A stretch of DNA of 64,000 nucleotides from Branchipolynoe longqiensis. Its lineage: Eukaryota; Annelida; Polychaeta; Phyllodocida; Polynoidae. The number at the start of each line of letters is the position of its first letter. The first letter of the stretch is position 1. Location of the stretch: assembly GCA_030323885.1 (NCBI GenBank), contig CM059194.1, forward strand, positions 434,001 through 498,000, written 5' to 3'. Of the stretch, positions 45,701 through 54,700 are shown in pieces. The position numbers were made by a program, and so were the translations under genes. The notes beneath the pieces are model-generated. The model did no database searches. It was not told the DNA's origin and was given only the letters and a program-made list of their open reading frames with translations.

Positions 45701-48700
45701 AGCAGGGCACACAGGTAAGTGTACATATACACCGACACAGTTAGCAGGGCACACAGGTAAGTGTACATATACACCGACACAGTTAGCAGGGCACACAGGT
45801 AAGTGTACATATACACCGACACAGTTAGCAGGGCACACAGGTAAGTGTACATATACACCGACACAGTTAGCAGGGCACACAGGTAAGTGTACATATACAC
45901 CGACACAGTTAGCAGGGCACACAGGTAAGTGTACATATACACCGACACAGTTAGCGGGGCACACAGGTAAGTGTACATATACACCGACACAGTTAGCAGG
46001 GCACACAGGTAAGTGTACATATACACCGACACAGTTAGCAGGGCACACAGGTAAGTGTACATATACACCGACACAGTTAGCAGGGCACACAGGTAAGTGT
46101 ACATATACACCGACACAGTTAGCAGGGCACACAGGTAAGTGTACATATACACCGACCCAGTTAGCAGGGCACACAGGTAAGTGTACATATACACCGACAC
46201 AGTTAGCAGGGCACACAGGTAAGTGTACATATACACCGACACAGTTAGCAGGGCACACGGGTAATTGTACATATACACGGACAACTACCACACACTAACA
46301 CAATTAGTGTGATTACACACGCCCCCTGGTGTGTGGAGTTGGTGGTATTCGGGCACATGGGCCTCCCGGGCCTTACACCTCGGTAAGACTAAGTCAGTTT
46401 GCTAACTTTGCTTCTCACAGGACTCGGTGGTCAACAGTTCCAGTTCCAGTAGTTCCTTATCTTCCCGCGAGGGGAGCCCCACGGCGGCCCCAGCCTCCAC
46501 GTGGGCAGAGGGCGTACTGCAGAGAGGCGGTGCAAGCGAGGCAGGGCCGGGCGGGCAGCTGGCCGGGGCGCAGAACCTGTACGGGTAGGTACCAGCGGGG
46601 TCGGGCAGTGGGTACCGGGCAGTCGGTACCAGCCGGCCCGGTTAGTCGGTACCAGCTGGCCCGGGTAATCGGTACCAGCCGGCCCGGGTAGTCGATTGAA
46701 TGTTTATATTAAAAATACCCCAACAATAATTTTGTGTGGCTGAAACAAAGATTTAATCTTTATTTTTACGCCAACATTATTTGGCTCGTGTAGTCAGATA
46801 AGCAAGATATAACTTATTACACCTACTCCTGCTAATTACCACCGTCTTTTGTTTCAATGGTCATTGCACTTAAAGCAGTGTTTTGTTTTGTTCGGTCTTC
46901 AATCACCGTTGCTTGCATAAGTTATTCCTAGATCATATCGGAAAGACAACTGAATGAGCTTTAGTTTCATATCTGATAATCATATATTTAAAATGAAATA
47001 AAAGTATGCCAAACAAAGAGGACCTTAAAAATATTGATTAAAAAACCACTTAATTAATGGAAAACTGTTGATCTAATACCCGTCAATTGGTTGCATTGTT
47101 CTACAATGTTGTGTGTAACTGTGGGCTTCCTGTTGTAAGCTGTAGTGAGTGCATTGTTCTACAATGATATAGCGCGTGTGTAACTGTGCTTCCTGTTGTA
47201 AGCTGTAGTGGGTGCATTGTTCTACAATGATGTAGCGTGGTGTGTAACTGGGCTTCCTGTTGTAAGCTGTAGCGGGTGTGTTGTTATACAATGATGTAGC
47301 GCTTCTGTAACTGTGGGCTTCCTGTTGTAAGCTGTAGTGGGTGCATGGTTCTACAATGATGTAGCGCTTCTGTAACTGTGTGCTTCCTGTTGTATGCTGT
47401 AGTGGGTGCGTTGTTCTACAGTGATGTAGTGTGGTGTGTAACTGGGCTTCCCGTAAAATGCTGTAATGGTTGCATTGTTCTACAATGATGTAGCGCGTAT
47501 GTAACTGTGGGCTTCCTGTTGTAAGCTGTAGTGGGTGCATTGTTCTACAATGATGTAGCGCGTATGTAACTGTGGGCTTCCTGTTGTAAGCTGTAGTGGG
47601 TGCATTGTTCTACAATGATGTAGCGCGTATGTAACTGTGGGCTTCCTGTTGTAAGCTGTAGTGGGTGCGTTGTTCTACAATGATGTGGCGCGGTGTGTAA
47701 CTGTGGGCTTCCTATTGTATGCTGTAGTGGGTGTGTTGTTCTACAATGATGTAGCGTGTGTGTAACTGTGGGCTTCCTGTTGTAAGCTGTAGTGGGTGCA
47801 TTGTTCTACAATGATGTGGCGTGGTGTGTAACTGTGGGCTTCCTGTTGTATGCTGTATTGGGTGCATTGTTCTACAATGATGTAGTGTGGTGTGTAACTG
47901 TGGGCTTCCTGTTGTAAGCTGTAGTGGGTGTGTTGTTCTACAATGATGTAGCGCTTCTGTAACTGTGGGCTTCCTGTTGTAAGCTGTAGTGGGTGCATTG
48001 TTCTACAATGATGTAGCGCGTATGTAACTGTGGGCTTCCTGTTGTAAGCTGTAGTGGGTGCATTGTTCTACAATGATGTAGCGTGTGTGTAACTGTGGGC
48101 TTCCTGTTGTAAGCTGTAGCGGGTGTGTTGTTCTACAATGATGTAGCGCTTCTGTAACTGTGGGCTTCCTGTTGTAAGCTGTAGTGGGTGCATTGTTCTA
48201 CAATGATGTAGCGCGTATGTAACTGTGGGCTTCCTGTTGTAAGCTGTAGTGGGTGCATTGTTCTACAATGATGTAGCGTGTGTGTAACTGTAGGCTTCCT
48301 GTTGTAAGCTGTAGTGGGTGCATTGTTCTACAATTATGTAGCGTGTGTGTAACTGTGGGCTTCCTGTTGTAAGCTGTAGTGGGTGCATTGTTCTACAATG
48401 ATGTAGCGCGTATGTAACTGTGGGCTTCCTGTTGTATGCTGTAGTGGGTGCATTGTTCTACAATGATGTAGCGCGTATGTAACTGTGGGCTTCCTATTGT
48501 AAGCTGTAGTGGGTGCATTGTTCTACAATGATGTAGCGCATGTGTAACTGTGGGCTTCCTGTTGTATGCTGTAGCGGGTGCATTGTTCTACAATGATGTA
48601 GTGTGTGTGTAACTGTGGGCTTCCTATTGTATGCTGTAGTGGGTGCATTGTTCTACAATGATGTAGCGCATGTGTAACTGTGGGCTTCCTGTTGTATGCT

Positions 48701-51700
48701 GTAGCGGGTGCATTGTTCTACAATGATGTAGTGTGTGTAACTGTGGGCTTCCTATTGTAAGCTGTAGTGGGTGCATTGTTCTACAATGATGTAGCGCATG
48801 TGTAACTGTGGGCTTCCTGTTGTATGCTGTAGCGGGTGCATTGTTCTACAATGATGTAGTGTGTGTGTAACTGTGGGCTTCCTGTTGTATGCTGTAGTGA
48901 GTGCATTGTTCTACAATGATGTAGCGTGTGTGTAACTGTGGGCTTCCTGTTGTATGCTGTAGTGGGTGCATTGTTCTACAATGATGTAGTGTGTGTGTAA
49001 CTGTGGGCTTCCTGTTGTATGCTGTAGTGAGTGCATTGTTCTACAATGATGTAGCGCGTGTGTAACTGTGGGCTTCCTGTTGTATGCTGTAGTGGGTGCA
49101 TTGTTCTACAATGATGTAGTGTGGTGTGTAACTGCGGTTGCTCTTGTATGCTGTAGTGAGTGCATTGTTCTACAATGATGTAGCGCATATGTAACTGTGG
49201 GCTTCCTATTGTAAGCTGTAGTGGGTGCATTGTTCTACAATGATGTAGCGCATGTGTAACTGTGGGCTTCCTGTTGTATGCTGTAGCGGGTGCATTGTTC
49301 TACAATGATGTAGTGTGTGTGTAACTGTGGGCTTCCTGTTGTATGCTGTAGTGCAGAGATGAAAGACCTCCGCGGTTTCGCGGATTTCCAGGATTTCTTA
49401 TATCCACCGATTAACGTTAAAGAAAATTCCAAAAGATGGGATGTATATCACAACAGTTGGGCGGTTCGAATCCCCTTCTTATATGACCTTAGATGTAGTT
49501 AGAACATAAAACATAAGCATGGAACTGTTAGATATGGGCGATAATGCAATCACAACAAGGCTAGTTGAGACCTGACTTCCGGTATTTTTCCGCGATTCCC
49601 TGACAATGCTAAACCTATGGGAGAATATCAGCATTTCCGCTTTTTTTCCCGGAGACCACTTTCATTCCTGGTAGTGAGTGCATTGTTCTACAATGATGTA
49701 GCGCGTGTGTAACTGTGGGCTTCCTGTTGTATGCTGTAGTGAGTGCATTGTTCTACAATGATGTAGTGTGGTGTGTAACTGTGGACCTCCTGTTGTATGC
49801 TGTAGTGGGTGTGTTGTTCTACAATGATGTAGCGTGTGTGTAACTGTGGGCTTCCTGTTGTAAGCTGTAGTGGGTGCATTGTTCTACAATGATGTAGCGT
49901 GGTGTGTAACTGGGGTTGCTGTTGTAGGTTGTAGTGGGTGCGTTGTTCTACAATGATGTAGCGTGTGTGTAACTGGGCTCCTGTTGTAGCTTAGTGCATT
50001 GTTCTACAATGATGTAGCGTGGTGTGTAACTGGGGTTGCTGTTGTAGGTTGTAGTGAGTGCATTGTTCTACAATGATGTAGCGCGTATGTAACTGTGGGC
50101 TTCCTATTGTAAGCTGTAGTGGGTGCATTGTTCTACAATGATGTAGCGCGGTGTGTAACTGGGCGTCCTGTTGTAGGTTATAGTGGGTGCGTTGTTCTAC
50201 AATGATGTAGCGCGGTGTGTAACTGGGGTTGCTGTTGTAGGTTGTAGTGAGTGCATTGTTCTACAATGATGTAGCGCGTATGTAACTGTGGGCTTCCTAT
50301 TGTAAGCTGTAGTGGGTGCATTGTTCTACAATGATGTAGCGCGGTGTGTAACTGGGCGTCCTGTTGTAGGTTATAGTGGGTGCGTTGTTCTACAATGATG
50401 TAGCGCGGTGTGTAACTGGGGTTGCTGTTATAGGTTGTAGTGGGTGTGTTGTTCTACAATGATGGTGTAGCATGGTGTGTAATTGTGGGCTTCCTGTTGC
50501 AGCACCAACATGATGTACGGAGCCAGCTTCTATCCCGGCACCATGGCGTACAGCCCTGAGCAGCTCATGTGGTTGCAGCAGATGTACGCGCAGCAGATGG
50601 CACAGTACATGCAACTGTAAGTCCTCACCAGCTGCAACAGCGGTCCTCATCTCAATAGAACCACGTCACGTGTGTGGATCATTTTAAGCACACTGTGGGT
50701 GGTGGAACATAGATAATGTGTATGGCTAGGACCACTGAAACTATTTATTGGCGTCCAATATTCGCCAGGGAACTAATGCTGATTCCTACACCAGGTGGTG
50801 CATGGTATGTCCCACTGGTTCCCAGTTATCCCACAGATGGTGCATGGTGGAGTCCGCAGACTACATGGTCTGACCTCAGTGACCCAGTTTAGGTTTTATG
50901 GAGGTCACGAGCTGTGTGCCCCAGTTTAGACCTGTTCTGAAGAACACTTCTCATGGCCCTCTGAACAAAGCATAATTCTATTACACTCCAGACACAGAAT
51001 TTGTGTAAAATATTTGTTAGCAAAATTGTCCTGCAGTGATGAATTAGAATGCATTGGGAAAGAAAAGTTATCGAATAAAACTAAATTGTAAGAAAGGAAA
51101 GTCATACACAACAGAGATAAAACAAATGCCGTAATCACTAGAATACAGAATCAACTTGAAATTTTGTTGCATACCAAACTAACTGTGAGATGCTGTAAGA
51201 AGAGTAGACTAAGTACATAATGCCGCTTGACGTGAGAGGCTGACCGTAGCGCATGTTTGTGGCAGGTACCAGGGAGTGGTTCCCGCCGCCACCCCACAGC
51301 GCCCCACAGCGCCCCAAGAGGCGCCCGCCGGCCCGGCACCCCGCCGGGATGCAGGCGAGCAGCCGGTGCGGATGAACGCGCAGGGCGGCGTGGTGGTGGA
51401 CGACGACGAGGACGCGAACCGCGACTGGCTCGACTGGACGTACACGCTGAGCCGCGTGGCCGTGCTCCTGTCAATCGTCTACTTCTACTCCACCTTCGGG
51501 CGCTTCGTGCTCGTACTGAGCCTCTTCATCATGGCCTACTTGTACGAGCTGTTTGTATCCCTTTTAACTACTCCCGTGTACTGAGGTCTAACTACTTCGG
51601 TGTACTGAGGTCTAACTACTCCCGTCTACTCCGGTGTACTGAGGTCTAACTACTCCCGTGTACTGAGGTCTAACTACTCCCATATACTCTGGTGTACTGA

Positions 51701-54700
51701 GGTCTAACTACTCCCATCTACTTCGGTGTACTGAGGTCTAACTACTTTATGTACTGAGGTCTAACTACTACTGTGTACTGAGGTCTAATGACTCCCATCT
51801 ACTCCTGTGTACTGAGGTCTAACTACTCCCGTGTACTGAGGTCTAACTACTCCTTTGTGCTGAGGTCTAACTACTCCTGTGTGCTGAGGTCTAACTACTC
51901 CCGTGTACTTAGGTCTAACTAGTGTGTACTGATGTCTAACTACTCCCGTGTACTGAAGTCTAATACTCCTGTATGCTGAGTTCTTACTACTCCCATCTAT
52001 TCCCGTGTACTGAGGTCTAACTACTCCCGTGTACTGAGGTCTAACTATTCCCGTGTACTGAGGTCTAACTACTCCCGTGTACTGAGGTCTAACTACTCCT
52101 GTGTACTGAGGTCTAACTACTCCCGTGTGCTGAGGTCTAACTACTCCTGTGTACTGATGTCTAACTACTCCCTTGTGCTGAGGTCTAACTACTCCTGTGT
52201 ACTGATGTTTAACTACTCCCGTGTACTGAGGTCTAACTACTCCTGTGTACTGAGGTCTAACTGCTCCTGTGTACTGAGGTCTGACGACTCTCATCTACTC
52301 CTGTGTACTGAGGTCTACTACTGTGTACTGAGGTCTAACTACTCCCATGTACTGAGGTCTAACTACTCCCGTGTACTGAGGTCTACCTACTCCCGTGTGC
52401 TGAGGTCTACCTACTCCCGTGTGCTGAGTTCTAACTACTCCCGTGTGCTGAGTTCTAACTACTCCCATCTATTCCCGTGTGCTGAGGTCTAACTACTCCC
52501 GTGTACTGAGGTCTAACTACTCCCGTGTGCTGAGGTCTACCTACTCCAGTGTGCTGAGTTCTAACTACTCCCGTGTGCTGAGTTCTAACTACTCCCATCT
52601 ATTCCCGTGTGCTGAGGTCTAACTACTCCCATGTACTGAGGTCTAACTACTCCCATGTACTGAGGTCTAACTACTCCCATGTACTGAGGTCTAACTACTC
52701 CTGTGTACTGAGTTCTAACTACTCACATCTATTCCCGTGTACTGACTTCTTTCTACTCCCGTGTGTTGAGGTCTAACTACTCCCGTGTGCTGAGTTCTAA
52801 CTACTCCCGTGTGCTGAGTGCTAACTACTCCCATCTACTCCTGTGTGCTGAGGTCTAACTACTCCCGTGTACTGAGGTAGCGGCTAACCGACTAGTAGTT
52901 CTGCACCTAGCTTCCAGCGCTCAGTTGTAAGATATTCCGTGACTGTACCTGTCACGATGGCGGCCGTTGATAAGAAGTCCGTCTCACACTCGGTATGACA
53001 GTAACAACCACGTCACTTTGTTAACTAGCGGTATTTTACACGCTAGAATCTTGATAGGAAATAGAACCCTAACTTCTGTGTGTGGAGGCCGGAAAGCACT
53101 AATGTATGATATTATTCAAGCGATGATCCACTTACTATATTTGCGTACTATATCTACTTACTATATCAACAGAAATTAAGTGTGGTAAAGTCTAGTAGGG
53201 AGGGTTGGCTGGCTCCTCCTGCCGCGCTGTCTCAGCGCGGCAGGAGGAGCCCAGCTCTTTTATTCAGATGGAACACATTCAAAATACAGGTATACAATTG
53301 CTGGGAGCCTCCTCATTCAGACACATTAACATGGCCTTTCATTGGCTGAACTCCTCCAGTCAGTGGTGAGGGGAGGCAGGGTGGGAGTGGGTGGACCCCC
53401 CACCACTCCCACCAGCCCCCTACCCCTGCTGGGTAAAGGGGTTGGGGGGGGCCAACCCACCCACCCCAAGTCAGATACATATTTTTACATCAAGTTCACC
53501 AATCACGCTTATATGGGAGTATCAACCCTATTTATCTTTACATAACACCAGTGGTCACCAGTTCCTTAGATTGGGACAACTCCAAAATAGAGGGGGTTTC
53601 TACACGCCTTACTTTGAGAATTACATATTGCATCATCTTTAGTTCAGCAGGTAGGCTCACCACACACATGCACACACACAAACACACACACACACACACA
53701 CACCACCTCCTACCTCCCACCTCCAGCCTGGCACCTGGATGTGGCAGGTCCTGCAAACACTCACACACACACACACACACACAGCCCCCATGTATTGTCA
53801 CCTGTGTGCTAACACTCCCTCAGATACTGGCATCTGTAAATCATACCATAACAGGCACACAGGACTCAGTTTCTTAACTTAATTATTGTACCCATTCTGT
53901 GGCATTCTTCACAGCCTATTTGTCTGGGTGAAGAAACCACAGTCTGCAGCAACTGGATATGCTGTCCTTAGTTTCAGCATTTACCTCCCTTTATACAATA
54001 TATAATACCAACCGACTTCAATTCAGTAATGCATGTAAAATATACCAATACACTAATAATTTTACAGCGTTCTTATCTCCAGTGGTTATATTTGTTTTAG
54101 AACCTTAGAACAATCTGATATTAATTATCACTTCTCTTAATATACATAATCTACCATGGTTTCACAACTTGGTTTGAATATTATGCATATGTATTTACCA
54201 ACATGATAGAATCACTTATTAGAGCGGGTTTATAGGGCTACTTATATAATTAGAATATTATTATAATTACTTTATACAAATAACTGGATGATTTAAATAT
54301 GGTTAAACCAGTTTTCTTAATGCTTCACATATGAGTTTCATGAAAAGGAGATATTTTAGAAATTATTTAAACTATTATTTATTTATGAACTAGACCTAAA
54401 AAGTCAGAATATTTTACAACTTGTTTGCAGGTACCAGGGGGGCTGGTTTCGTATCCAGAGAAGAGTGAATCGGGCAAACGTGGCAGCGGAGCCCGCACCC
54501 CAACAGCCAGCGGCAGACGCTGCACAACCAGCGCAAGCTGACCCGCCTGTGGAGGGCCAGCAGCTGGACCAGGTGAGTCCACAAACTGTGTCAGGGGGAA
54601 GGTGTGAGTCCGCAGAACTGTACTAGGGGGAAGGTGTGAGTCCGCAGAACTGTACTAGGGGGAAAGTGTGAGTCCACAGAACTGTACTAGGGGGAAGGTG

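Noticed and set aside
45098..46291. 397-codon minus-strand open frame with 14-residue repeats (YVHLPVCPANCVGV)
   Set aside because: It is the reverse reading of the 42-bp donor-derived array in HERPUD intron 3. It has no start context, no non-repeat domain and is antisense to a confirmed intron.
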